Below are positions 4,924 through 13,264 of a stretch of DNA of 25,774 nucleotides, piece after piece. The translations under genes and the position numbers were made by a program. The notes beneath the pieces are model-generated. The model saw nothing but the letters and a program-made list of their open reading frames with translations, was not told the origin of the DNA and searched no databases. How positions within the stretch are numbered: position 1 is the stretch's first letter; each line of letters begins with the position of its first letter. This DNA is from a virus. The stretch spans positions 1 through 25,774 of IMG/VR virus record IMGVR_UViG_3300032278_000104. The stretch is one strand, 5' to 3'.

Positions 4924-7170
4924 ATGCCAGAGAGCGAGTATCAGAACAAGCAGTCAATCCTAATGTCTGGGAAGATGAAGGAGTCGCTTGGATATAAGAA
5001 TTCTAGTCCTGCCAGTAAAAAGGTTCATAAGGAGGTTCTGAAGAGTTTTGAGCTTTTAGAGCATTATATGACCATGAGGGAAGAGTGGGCAACGAAGTTT
5101 AGAGAAGCTGAGCAGTTCAGGAATGGCGTTCAGTGGAATAAGCAACAGATGACTGAACTACAGCGACGTGGTCAATCTCCAATCGTAGTAAATCGTATAC
5201 ATCCTGCTATTGAAACAGCAAAAGCGATGCTTACATCACGTAAACCTGAATTCAGGGCTACAGCTCGTGAAGATAGTGACCGTAGGGTAGCAGGGGTCTT
5301 TTCTGATATATTTCAGTGGATATGGGATAAGTCTGCTGGTGACGTAGAATTGAAGAGAGCTATCGATGATTACTATGTAGGCGGTATGGGCGTATTACAA
5401 ACCTATCAAGACCCGCATGCAGACATGGGTAATGGCGAAGTATTCATAAAGGCAGTATATCCATTAGATGTATATATTGACCCAAATGCTAGAGATCCTT
5501 TCTGTAGGGATGCTGCTTCTATAATTATTGCAAGATTAATGACAGATGAGGAAGCTAAGGCACAATATCCAGATTATGCTTCTGTAATCGAACAGGCAGA
5601 GATATCTGATTATGTTAGGTATCCTAAGACAAATCTGGAACCACAGGATTCTCAGATATTTGCTGGTGACCTCGATCAGCAAGATAATGCTCATCACAAA
5701 AAACGTGAGTATATCGAGCGTTATACGCGCATAAAAGAGAAATACTGGAAAGTTTATGATACTACCAGTAAGTATCAAGCTCTTTACTCCGATGAAGAGT
5801 ATGAGAAGTATCAACGTGAACCAGCAGTACAGCTAGTGCCAACCGAAGGTGAAGCTCAGTATTCTACTGATCTTGATGAAGTACAGGCATATATGGAAAC
5901 AGCTGTTGAAGGTAATGGTTATATGCATATGGTTCAAGATCCGATGACAGGTGAACCAACTATGCAGCCAGGGATGGAATCACAAGGTGCTATACCTGGA
6001 AGTACTGTACAGATTGAAATGATGACGAAAGGCGAATTGATCGGAGAAGATATTATAATGGCAAATAAGATAGAGCAGGGTAGAGTTAAGATGTTTGTAT
6101 CAGTTGGCTCAAAACTGATGTATCAGAGAGTATTGCCATTAAATGACTACCCAATTGTTACTATGATGAATGTACACAATAGGAATCCGTATCCTGAAAG
6201 TGATGTACGTATTTATAGACCTCTTCAGGAGTACATAAATAAAATTAGGTCACTTATTATTGCGCATGCCTCTACGAGTACCAATGTCAAATTACTGATC
6301 CCGAGAGGCTCCGTTAATAAGAAGGAAGTGGAGCAAGAATGGGGTCGCGCTGGAACTGCTGTCATAGAATTTGACGGAGAACTGGGAGCACCTGTAGTTG
6401 CGGGCCCTGTTCCCCTTCCGAATGAGTTATACAAGAATGAAGCTGAAGCAAAACATGATCTTGAATATGGATTCGGTGTATTTGAGATGATGCAGGGTGG
6501 AGCTCAAGGCGCTCCAAGTACTTATAGAGGTACAGTAGCGATAGATGAATATGGTCAAAGAAGAATTAAATCAAGACAGGATGATATTGAGTCAGCTATG
6601 AATCAGCTGGCTACATGTGTTATACCAATGATTCAACAGATTTATACAGAGGAAAAAATAATAAGACTAGTACAACCCTCGGGTCTCATAAAAGAGACCC
6701 GTTTTAATTACGAAGGTCAGGATATTAGTGGGAAGATGATGGACGTTACAGTAGGCAGTTATGATGTTATAGTTGCTAGTGGATCAACCTTACCATCTAA
6801 TAGATGGGCACAGCATGAATACTATATGCAGATGTTCCAGGCTGGATTAATAGATCAGATAGAGATGCTAAAGAAAACAGAAGTAGTGGATGTAGAGGGT
6901 GTACTTGATAGAATGAATACTATAAAATTATTACAACAACAAATTCAACAGCAGGAAGAGGAAATCAAAGGCTTAAAAGGTGACCTACAGACTGCAGATA
7001 GAGAGTCAGTTCACGCAAAGAAAAGACTCGAAGTCGAGAAATTCAAGTCAGACTTATCAGATCAAGCAAGTAAAGGACAGGCTGCAGTTAGTCTATTCGA
7101 TGCTCGTTTGAAAGATACGTTGGCTGATGTGAGACAATCGGTTAAACCAGAAAAAGGAGATCGTAAATGA
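4924..7170 (+). CDS. Portal protein (P22-like)
   Basis: A protein of about 748 residues that would form the dodecameric ring at the capsid vertex through which DNA enters and leaves. Its length and N-terminal half fit the long P22-type portal family: a helical start, the segment HPAIETAKAMLTSRKPEFRA, GGMGVLQTYQDPH and VYPLDVYIDPNARDP. The C-terminal 100 residues are a Gln/Glu/Lys-rich coiled coil, comparable with the portal barrel helix. An in-frame GTG at 4909 would add five residues, but it lies inside the terminator stem, so I prefer the ATG at 4924. It ends with an ATGA overlap to the scaffold-like gene. A perfect hairpin is encoded at 6680-6701. Confidence 0.88.
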   Translation: MPESEYQNKQSILMSGKMKESLGYKNSSPASKKVHKEVLKSFELLEHYMTMREEWATKFREAEQFRNGVQWNKQQMTELQRRGQSPIVVNRIHPAIETAKAMLTSRKPEFRATAREDSDRRVAGVFSDIFQWIWDKSAGDVELKRAIDDYYVGGMGVLQTYQDPHADMGNGEVFIKAVYPLDVYIDPNARDPFCRDAASIIIARLMTDEEAKAQYPDYASVIEQAEISDYVRYPKTNLEPQDSQIFAGDLDQQDNAHHKKREYIERYTRIKEKYWKVYDTTSKYQALYSDEEYEKYQREPAVQLVPTEGEAQYSTDLDEVQAYMETAVEGNGYMHMVQDPMTGEPTMQPGMESQGAIPGSTVQIEMMTKGELIGEDIIMANKIEQGRVKMFVSVGSKLMYQRVLPLNDYPIVTMMNVHNRNPYPESDVRIYRPLQEYINKIRSLIIAHASTSTNVKLLIPRGSVNKKEVEQEWGRAGTAVIEFDGELGAPVVAGPVPLPNELYKNEAEAKHDLEYGFGVFEMMQGGAQGAPSTYRGTVAIDEYGQRRIKSRQDDIESAMNQLATCVIPMIQQIYTEEKIIRLVQPSGLIKETRFNYEGQDISGKMMDVTVGSYDVIVASGSTLPSNRWAQHEYYMQMFQAGLIDQIEMLKKTEVVDVEGVLDRMNTIKLLQQQIQQQEEEIKGLKGDLQTADRESVHAKKRLEVEKFKSDLSDQASKGQAAVSLFDARLKDTLADVRQSVKPEKGDRK
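6680..6705 (+). terminator. Terminator-like hairpin inside portal gene
   Basis: CGGGTCTC (6680-6687) pairs perfectly with GAGACCCG (6694-6701) around ATAAAA, and TTTT AATT follows. The stem is GC-rich and the U-run short (4). It is encoded within the reading frame. It may cause partial termination or pausing, or be a processing site; a chance coding hairpin is also possible. Confidence 0.4.
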
Positions 7171-8219
7171 GCGAACAAGAACAACAGAGTCAGGAACAGT
7201 CAGAAGCACAACCGCAAGTAGAGCAGAGCGATGAGGAAAAGGCCTATTCGTCTTTTCCAGATATCGAGGCTTTAACGCAGAATACTTCTCAATCTGATCC
7301 TTTCGCTGAATTACTTCAAGAAGTAGAGGAAACGCCAGAGGGCGCGCATCCACAAGAAGCTGCGCCTAGCGTTGAGCCTCAAGCAGAAGTACCCAAAGAG
7401 ACTGTAGGTGAATTTCCTCAGTCTAGGGAAAATCCAGAACAATATCAATATTGGCAAAGTCAGGCAGATAAGCGGACTAAGGAACTTACCGATGTGCTAG
7501 GTACATTTGGAGTAGAATCAGTCGATGAACTTCAAACGAAGTACGCAGATATGGGTGAAATAGCCCCTATAGCAAGATACATAAAATCTAACCCAGGTGT
7601 GTTAGACACGGTACAGAATTCTCTTTCCAATGGACAAGCTCAAGGTCAACCCCAAGAACAGGGAGATCCAGAGCCTTCGTTGAAGCAACCCGAAAAACCT
7701 ACAAAACCAAATAGCTATGACGCACTCGACGCTTATTCTGATCCGAGTAGTGAGTCTTTTCAGTATCGTGAATCTGTAGATGCTTATCGAGATGATATGC
7801 TCGATTATTCAAATGCAGAGAATCAATCCTTAAGACAATCTATAGAGCAGGAACGCGCAGTACAGAAGCAGAAGGAAACAGATCGAACTTTGAAACAGCA
7901 GCTTGTGTCTCAGTATGAGATGAAAAGCGAAGAAGTGGATAAGTTTGTTCAATACATGTCTTCACCAGAGAGCATGACTTTAGGAAATTTAGTTACTCTT
8001 TGGAATGCTCAGCAGGGCGTAGTTACAGCGGATAATCCGCCAGTAGCTCCAGCCTTACCTGATCCGAAAATAGGAGAGATGCAACGGCAGCGTGAAAAAC
8101 TTGCCATTCCTCAACCTGTATCAGTGGTTCCAGGCAGTGGAGAAACAGCAGATAGGTCAGCCGAGGATTCCGTCATGGATGATATGATTAGTGATCATAA
8201 TAGAGCAAACCCATGGTAA
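7167..8219 (+). CDS. Scaffold-like head assembly protein
   Basis: A 350-aa protein between portal and major capsid, the canonical scaffold position. It is very rich in Gln, Glu, Ser and Pro, has a disordered acidic N-terminus (about 1-90), a helical middle (about 90-140) and a charged coiled-coil segment (about 205-250), with no Cys or membrane segment. Such composition fits phage scaffolding proteins, which line the inside of the prohead, guide capsid protein assembly and leave before packaging. The C-terminal tail (DDMISDHNRANPW) could contact the capsid protein. The start overlaps the portal stop in ATGA. The call rests on position and composition rather than a recognised motif. Confidence 0.7.
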   Translation: MSEQEQQSQEQSEAQPQVEQSDEEKAYSSFPDIEALTQNTSQSDPFAELLQEVEETPEGAHPQEAAPSVEPQAEVPKETVGEFPQSRENPEQYQYWQSQADKRTKELTDVLGTFGVESVDELQTKYADMGEIAPIARYIKSNPGVLDTVQNSLSNGQAQGQPQEQGDPEPSLKQPEKPTKPNSYDALDAYSDPSSESFQYRESVDAYRDDMLDYSNAENQSLRQSIEQERAVQKQKETDRTLKQQLVSQYEMKSEEVDKFVQYMSSPESMTLGNLVTLWNAQQGVVTADNPPVAPALPDPKIGEMQRQREKLAIPQPVSVVPGSGETADRSAEDSVMDDMISDHNRANPW

Positions 8220-8232
8220 AGGAGAATAAAAC

Positions 8233-9594
8233 ATGGCTACATATTCAGTAACGCCAGGTGTAAGTCCTACCGCAGGAGTCTCGATTGATGATAATCGTAG
8301 GTTATTTGATTTCGGGGAACGAGTTGCGGAGTTAGCACCTGAGCAATCACCCTTCTTTGTTTACCTCTCGAAGGTAGCAAAGAAACCAACCCCTGACCCT
8401 GTCTTTAAGTTTTTAGAGCAGCGTCACCAATGGCAGAGACGTAATTTTGATTTAATCGATGCCGTTAATTCAGCTGATCCAGAAAGTGCACCTACTGCTA
8501 TAACAGTAGATTGTTCTTACGATCAGTACGGTAAATCCGTAGATACACCCGTCGCACCAAATTATTTTGTTGCAGACGGTTCCCAGGTTATTAGTCTAGC
8601 GATGACTGATGACAATGATTCAGACGCAGCAGTTGCTGTAACAATGCGCGTAACTGGTGTTTCAGTTGCAGGCGCAGTTGCAACTTTAAGTGTAAGTGTA
8701 ATTGCCGTAGATGGTAACACTACTCCTGGCGAATGGACTTCTGCTGTATCAGCAGCTACGAATGCTAAAGGTCAAGTAATTGGCACTGCATTCCAAGAAG
8801 GAACTGGGGCTCCATTAGGTTGGAGAGATGAACTCTCTGATCGTGAAGGATATTGTCAAATATTCAAAACAGCAATTGATCTGTTCAGTGGAACATCATT
8901 ATCTACATCATATCGCGGTTATTCCGACGAGTATCGTCGTGTATGGCGTGAGAAGTTGATGGAGCATAAGATGGATATCGAACACGCAATGCTGTTTGGT
9001 GTTGGCAAATCCGATGAATCTGGTGCTGGGCCGAGAAGGTACAGTCATGGTATAGTTCCTTATATTAAAGCTAATGGCGGAAAATATTCGGAATTCCAGG
9101 CTGCTAATGGCGCAGGTCAGTCAACTTACGATACCTTCATCGATTACATGGAAGACTATTTTGCTCCTGAAAAGGGCAATAGTGGTGACAAGCTTGTCTT
9201 GGCATCTCGTCCAGTAATCGCGTGGATGAATAAGTTGGGTACAGACTCATTCTGGAATAATACAGGCGGATCGTCTTCTTATTCATTAGACATCGCTAGT
9301 ATTCCAGGATCATTTGGACATAATGTAACGAGGATAAATACCGCTTTTGGTAATCTTCATATTGTCCAAGAACCATTATTCAGGGGCGCATATAGCGGCC
9401 ATATGGTATTGGTTGATCTAAAGAATGTGGCTTATCGTCCATTATCTGGTAATGGCAAGAATCGTGATACTCATATCATGACGAATGTCCAGGCTAATGA
9501 TATAGACGGAAGAAAGGATATGATCTTAACCGAAGCTGGTTTAGAGGTTAGCCTTCCTGAGACCCACGGTATCATCAACTTTACGGATTTATAG
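8233..9594 (+). CDS. Major capsid protein (SU10-type, HK97 fold)
   Basis: A 453-aa shell protein. The N-terminal segment LFDFGERVAELAPEQSPFF (24-42), then VFKFLEQRHQWQRRNF (57-72), is characteristic of the SU10-like branch of HK97-fold capsid proteins. Residues about 95-185 form a Val/Ala/Thr-rich beta insertion, likely a surface domain. The conserved YCQIFKT segment (207-213) and the helix leading to HAMLFGVG follow, then the P-domain-like C-terminus. It starts with ATG after GGAGAATAAAAC, a good SD. A GC-rich hairpin lies 22 nt after the stop, consistent with protecting or delimiting an abundant transcript. Confidence 0.85.
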   Translation: MATYSVTPGVSPTAGVSIDDNRRLFDFGERVAELAPEQSPFFVYLSKVAKKPTPDPVFKFLEQRHQWQRRNFDLIDAVNSADPESAPTAITVDCSYDQYGKSVDTPVAPNYFVADGSQVISLAMTDDNDSDAAVAVTMRVTGVSVAGAVATLSVSVIAVDGNTTPGEWTSAVSAATNAKGQVIGTAFQEGTGAPLGWRDELSDREGYCQIFKTAIDLFSGTSLSTSYRGYSDEYRRVWREKLMEHKMDIEHAMLFGVGKSDESGAGPRRYSHGIVPYIKANGGKYSEFQAANGAGQSTYDTFIDYMEDYFAPEKGNSGDKLVLASRPVIAWMNKLGTDSFWNNTGGSSSYSLDIASIPGSFGHNVTRINTAFGNLHIVQEPLFRGAYSGHMVLVDLKNVAYRPLSGNGKNRDTHIMTNVQANDIDGRKDMILTEAGLEVSLPETHGIINFTDL

Positions 9595-9616
9595 GTTAGG
9601 TCTGTAAATTAGTAAT

Positions 9617-9636
9617 GGCGGGGCTTCGGCCCCGCC
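9617..9636 (+). repeat. UUCG-capped GC hairpin after capsid gene
   Basis: GGCGGGGC (9617-9624), TTCG, GCCCCGCC (9629-9636): a perfect 8-bp stem closed by a stable UUCG tetraloop. The following TAGCTAGGGG is not a U-tract, so efficient intrinsic termination is unlikely. mRNA 3'-end stabilisation, partial termination or processing are more likely. It is far more GC-rich than its surroundings. Confidence 0.75.
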
Positions 9637-9651
9637 TAGCTAGGGGAAAAT

Positions 9652-11379
9652 ATGGCAGATAGAAATGTAGAGTCAATGGTAGAAGACCTAATAGGTCCTT
9701 TAGTTGATGTTTCTGAAGATCCAGTAGCAGAGAATGTAACAGCAGTTACCGAATGGGCATCTGATATTGCTCGTGAGGTTATAAATGTATTACCAACAGA
9801 GATGTTATGGAGCGTAGGGGCAGAGATAGACGAGCCTGGATCAGGCGCTACTGTAACAACAGCAAAATTTTTACATGCCCATAAGAGTGGGTATAAAGCT
9901 ATAGAAATAGATGCAGCAGATAAAGCAAGAGCGACTGATAGTGGCTCTATCTTATATGCTACATCTAAAAGTCCAGTGTATTATAGGGAGAACGGAAAGG
10001 TACATGTCAAACCAGACGGTGGAACAGTAGTGGCGGTAAACTATCCAACTATAAATCACGATGACGCAACAATAACAGGAGTACCAGATGACGTTAAGCA
10101 CTTGGTAATAATGGGTACAGCAGTAAAGGGCAGGTTGTTTCAATTAGACGCACTCAGGCGCTCTTTAGATTTACTAGAGGCCCCTGACTACAATACAGCA
10201 AATGCAAACTTAGTTCTCGTGCCTGTACCCAGTATTACTGATCTATCTCTGGTTTCAGCTCCTTCTGATATGATAGATCCAATATTTTCTGACGGCTCAG
10301 TTGAAAGTTCAGATGTCAGTTTTGAAGAAGATCGACCAGTGTTTAATAAACCAGTGTTTTCTCCGCCTGGATTTCCTACTATAAATGATTTGGATTTGAG
10401 TTCTATAAGTGGTGATCTACCCGATGCAAGTGGCATTGTAATACAAAACTATGAGGTAGGATCTTTACCTGCTAGTCCGCCAAATTATAGTAAAACTACT
10501 GCACCAACGCAAACATATGATATAGCGCAGTTTGAGACTTTCTTAGAAACTGAGGAAGACTCCGAATTGGCAGATAGTCAAATGAGAAGGTTAAATCATG
10601 AGGTGTCTGTATATCAGGCTGATCTTCAAAAATATGCGAATGATATTCAGGAAGAATTGAATGAGTTCAATAAAGAGAACGTAGAGTATCAGGCGGAATT
10701 GCAAAAAGTAATAATGGACGCCCAGGCTAAACAACCTGAAGATGCAGCGAAATTACAAAAACTGCAGGCTGAACTAGGAAGATATCAAGCACTGGTGCAG
10801 AATGAGGTTGCTGAATATCAGAACAATGAATTGCAGAATAAATATCAAAGATGGGTTACTGAGTATACAAATGGCTTACAAGAATATGGGGCTAATATTC
10901 AGAATGAATCACAAAAATTTAATGAAGCAAATAATGAGTATCAGGCAAATCTGCAGATCGCTATACGTGATGCAGAAGCCAAATCTAGGGAATATTTACA
11001 AGAAGGTAACAATAAACTACAAAGTGAAGTACAGGAATATTCTAATAAATTGCAGAATCATGGAGCAGCCTTACAAAGATATGCTGCAGAAGTAAATTCC
11101 CAATTGCAAGAATATGGCGTGAACGAGATTCAAAAAGAGATTGGATTATGGCAAGCAGAGAATACTCAGAAATTGCAAAAGTATGGCGCAGATTTACAAA
11201 AAGAAACTGCACGCCATGGTAGTGATATGCAAAAGTATCAGATAGATATACAGAATATCTTTCAAAAACATCAAACAATGACACAAGAATTACAAGTATT
11301 GGATGCTCAATATACAAGAGGACTACAGACTTTCGTAGCTTCTTATAAAGAACCAATGCAAAATGCTAAAGGAGTATAA
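9652..11379 (+). CDS. Structural protein: adaptor-like N-terminus with long coiled-coil repeats
   Basis: 575 residues with three parts. Residues 1-180 are mixed alpha/beta with the order seen in head-tail adaptor-like proteins: helix AVTEWASDIAREVINVLP (31-48), strand SPVYYRENGKVHVKPDGG (107-124) and helix DDVKHLVIMGTAVKGRL (146-162). Residues about 185-290 form a Pro/Ser/Asp-rich linker. Residues about 310-555 form a long Gln/Glu/Asn-rich helix with recurring LQ-Y-N-L/IQ units spaced about 11 residues apart, suggesting a hendecad coiled coil. The SD is AGGGGAAAAT before ATG. Lying just after the capsid gene, it probably belongs to the head, neck or a head fibre, but the exact role is unknown. 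Confidence 0.7.
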   Translation: MADRNVESMVEDLIGPLVDVSEDPVAENVTAVTEWASDIAREVINVLPTEMLWSVGAEIDEPGSGATVTTAKFLHAHKSGYKAIEIDAADKARATDSGSILYATSKSPVYYRENGKVHVKPDGGTVVAVNYPTINHDDATITGVPDDVKHLVIMGTAVKGRLFQLDALRRSLDLLEAPDYNTANANLVLVPVPSITDLSLVSAPSDMIDPIFSDGSVESSDVSFEEDRPVFNKPVFSPPGFPTINDLDLSSISGDLPDASGIVIQNYEVGSLPASPPNYSKTTAPTQTYDIAQFETFLETEEDSELADSQMRRLNHEVSVYQADLQKYANDIQEELNEFNKENVEYQAELQKVIMDAQAKQPEDAAKLQKLQAELGRYQALVQNEVAEYQNNELQNKYQRWVTEYTNGLQEYGANIQNESQKFNEANNEYQANLQIAIRDAEAKSREYLQEGNNKLQSEVQEYSNKLQNHGAALQRYAAEVNSQLQEYGVNEIQKEIGLWQAENTQKLQKYGADLQKETARHGSDMQKYQIDIQNIFQKHQTMTQELQVLDAQYTRGLQTFVASYKEPMQNAKGV

Positions 11380-11381
11380 AT

Positions 11382-11897
11382 ATGGCAAGTAGAGTAGAAT
11401 ATGCGGTGAGTTTAACACCCATAAGAACAGTAGCGGCATCTGGGGATTACGCTGCCCATGATGTGATGGCTACTGATATAAACGGATCATTAGGAGCTTC
11501 TTCTAGTGTAAGCACCACAGCGCCAGATCATACTACTGTAGGATATGCGTCAGGTGCAGTCGCATACAAGAATGCTATAGCTAATGGTGGCGTAAAGGTA
11601 AATTTAGGAGATGTTACAGCAAATTCGGCTGATGGGGATGATTATAAGATGGTTTTTATAAAGCATACAGGATATGAGTTTGGTGACGCAACAACTTTAG
11701 GAGCAACAGCTAATACTGCGCAAGATTTGATAGTTTATTTAGAAACATCCGCTGATTTGGCTACTTCTGCTAAGTTTACATTACCAGCAAATGCTGCAGT
11801 ATGTATTCCGAATCTTGAACAAGCTGCTAGTTGCGGTATATGGTGTGAATCTTCTGGAGCAAATACGATAGCTGTGGAGTACGCGCTTATATCATGA
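11382..11897 (+). CDS. Small beta-rich structural protein (171 aa)
   Basis: A 171-aa protein rich in Ala, Thr, Val, Ser and Gly, with alternating hydrophobic residues that suggest a beta sandwich. There is no signal peptide, membrane segment or catalytic motif. It starts three bases after the coiled-coil protein, with an AAAGGAGTATAAAT ribosome-binding site, and overlaps the next gene in ATGA. Its place between capsid and adaptor fits a head-decoration, neck or tail-completion protein. I do not recognise the family. Confidence 0.6.
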   Translation: MASRVEYAVSLTPIRTVAASGDYAAHDVMATDINGSLGASSSVSTTAPDHTTVGYASGAVAYKNAIANGGVKVNLGDVTANSADGDDYKMVFIKHTGYEFGDATTLGATANTAQDLIVYLETSADLATSAKFTLPANAAVCIPNLEQAASCGIWCESSGANTIAVEYALIS

Positions 11898-12202
11898 CCC
11901 AGCAGGAGATTATAGAACAAATTCAACAAGTACATCCTGAGATAGGAGAAACTCAGTTACGTCTTATGCTGAATACTGCGCTTGATGAGTTTGCTCATAG
12001 AGCTAGATTAAATGAGAAACTCGGTGCTGTTACAGTAGTTGCTGATCAAAGATATTACGATTTTAGTGATTTTGATAGTGTAACGCTTGATGATGATGTT
12101 CTGGAAGTGTTACAAGTGACTTATGGTAATTCAACGGATGGGGAATTTATTATGAATCACTTTCTTGGTGAAGTAGAGCCTATAGATATGGATGAGGCTT
12201 AA
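11894..12202 (+). CDS. Head-tail adaptor-like protein, N-terminal half (split gene)
   Basis: 102 residues beginning with a helical bundle (EIIEQIQQVHPEIGETQLRL, then LNTALDEFAHRARL), followed by the strand segment TVVADQRYYDFSDFD and a hydrophobic beta stretch. This is the order of the first half of phage adaptor proteins, which bridge the portal ring to the tail: helix, LN-AL-EFA-R, TV-Y-YDL. The frame stops at TAA 12200-12202. The expected remainder, beginning with the WFV/LGIG strands, continues in the next frame. The start overlaps the upstream stop in ATGA. It is either a two-chain adaptor or a gene interrupted by a frameshift. Confidence 0.65.
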   Translation: MTQQEIIEQIQQVHPEIGETQLRLMLNTALDEFAHRARLNEKLGAVTVVADQRYYDFSDFDSVTLDDDVLEVLQVTYGNSTDGEFIMNHFLGEVEPIDMDEA

Positions 12203-12203
12203 T

Positions 12204-12578
12204 ATGGGTGCTCCTCAAAAAGAAAAGATTTGGTTTGTCAAGTTAAATAAACTTGGCATTGGCATATATGATCGTAGCAATAAGAAGACTGCATCATTTG
12301 CTAGTAGCGATATAGATGCTGGTGATAAAATAAGAATATTATATAGAAGTAAACCTGAAAAATTAACAAGTACTCTTAGCGCTTCGCCTGACATACCTAG
12401 TCAGTTTCATAAAGGTATAATGTATCGCGTTATGGAACAGATTAGTGCAAGAAAGGGCGATTATAAGGGTGCACAGTATTATCAAATAGAATATGAAAAG
12501 TGTGTAAAAATGGCAAAAGAATATGCAAATAAAGGAAGGGATAGTACTTCTTATAGAGTTGTCCCATATGATTTCTAA
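12204..12578 (+). CDS. Head-tail adaptor-like protein, C-terminal half (split gene)
   Basis: 124 residues from ATG 12204. It begins with the strand pair KIWFVKLNKLGIGIYDR, then an IRILYRSKPEKLTS strand, then the helix DIPSQFHKGIMYRVMEQISARKGD and a long helix ending YEKCVKMAKEYANKGRD...VVPYDF. This matches my recollection of the second half of phage adaptor proteins. GGATGAGG gives a good SD 6 nt before this ATG, encoded at the end of the N-terminal half. An earlier in-frame ATG at 12192 would overlap the first half by 11 nt. A +1 shift near GAG-GCT-TAA would fuse both halves into one chain of about 228 residues. Confidence 0.65.
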   Translation: MGAPQKEKIWFVKLNKLGIGIYDRSNKKTASFASSDIDAGDKIRILYRSKPEKLTSTLSASPDIPSQFHKGIMYRVMEQISARKGDYKGAQYYQIEYEKCVKMAKEYANKGRDSTSYRVVPYDF

Positions 12579-12922
12579 TGGCTGCTGGTGTACATAATAT
12601 AGAAATAACAAAAGGTACAGATTTTTCATTGACTATGACTTTGAAGGATGCTGGCGGTGCTGCATTGAATGTAACAAACTATACATTCAAATCTCAGATT
12701 CGCAGAAAGCAAAGTACAGGAACGGCTGCGGAATTCACTATAACAAAGACTAATGCTGCTGGAGGTCAAATAAAGCTTGCGCTTGCAAAATCAGTCACAG
12801 CTGGGTTGCCTAATGGTAAATTATTATATGATCTGGTAGCTGATGATAGCTCTGAGGTAAGGCAATATGTAAAAGGAAAGGTTACAGTAATAGATACGGT
12901 AACTGATACTAGCGGAATGTGA
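12578..12922 (+). CDS. Small Ig-like/beta-sandwich phage structural protein
   Basis: 114 residues with the pattern IEITKGTDFSLTMTLKDAGG, NVTNYTFKSQIRRK, a TITKTNA strand, IKLALAKSVTAGLP, GKLLYDLVAD and VKGKVTVIDTVT. This order of strands resembles small phage proteins with an Ig-like or baseplate-upper-protein N-terminal-like fold. Such proteins often sit near connector and fibre genes and may mediate attachment. The ATG overlaps the upstream TAA by one base (TAATG). Recognition is by pattern only. Confidence 0.55.
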   Translation: MAAGVHNIEITKGTDFSLTMTLKDAGGAALNVTNYTFKSQIRRKQSTGTAAEFTITKTNAAGGQIKLALAKSVTAGLPNGKLLYDLVADDSSEVRQYVKGKVTVIDTVTDTSGM

Positions 12923-12929
12923 GGATACT

Positions 12930-13241
12930 ATGTCTGATGTAAATATAACTGTAGAAACTGGAGATTCTTTCACTGTGGAAGTTTCATCGGCTGTTAGTGC
13001 AGCTTCAACTATTTATGATCCTTCTGGTAGTGATTTAAGTGCAACTGATCTACAGACAGTAATAGATGAGTTGGCTAATGAAAAATTTGCACAGACTACT
13101 GCTCCTACGGTTGGAGTTACTGAAGGCGATTTATGGTATGATACTGACGATGATGAATTAAAAGTAAGAAGGGATAGTGCATGGGTAGAAATCGTGCAAG
13201 AAGATCTTAGCGGTGATTTAGACGGAGGATCATATATTTAA
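12930..13241 (+). CDS. Small virion-associated protein (103 aa)
   Basis: 103 residues with a GAGGATACT ribosome-binding site. The N-terminal third is Val/Ser/Thr-rich. It then has ATDLQTVIDELAN and the motif TAPTVGVTEGDLWYDTDDDE followed by LKVRRDSAWVEI. The EGDLWYDTD-ELKVR-WV motif is common at the attachment ends of phage tail fibres and small tail-associated proteins. Directly upstream of the fibre genes, it is probably a fibre-attachment or tail accessory protein. Confidence 0.6.
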   Translation: MSDVNITVETGDSFTVEVSSAVSAASTIYDPSGSDLSATDLQTVIDELANEKFAQTTAPTVGVTEGDLWYDTDDDELKVRRDSAWVEIVQEDLSGDLDGGSYI

Positions 13242-13264
13242 CAATATAAGGCAAGGACAAAACA

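Noticed and set aside
5536-5814. 92-aa minus-strand frame inside the portal gene
   Set aside because: Ile/Leu-rich shadow of a confidently assigned portal protein, with no start signal.
9982-9991. TATAGGGAGA, identical to the T7 promoter start region
   Set aside because: The upstream -17 to -6 region does not match and it lies within well-supported coding sequence (YYRENG), so chance is likely.
10802-11095. 97-aa plus-strand frame inside the coiled-coil protein
   Set aside because: It lies fully inside the 575-aa gene, has no independent SD, and shows the skewed Met/Ile/Asn/Arg composition of a shifted repetitive frame.
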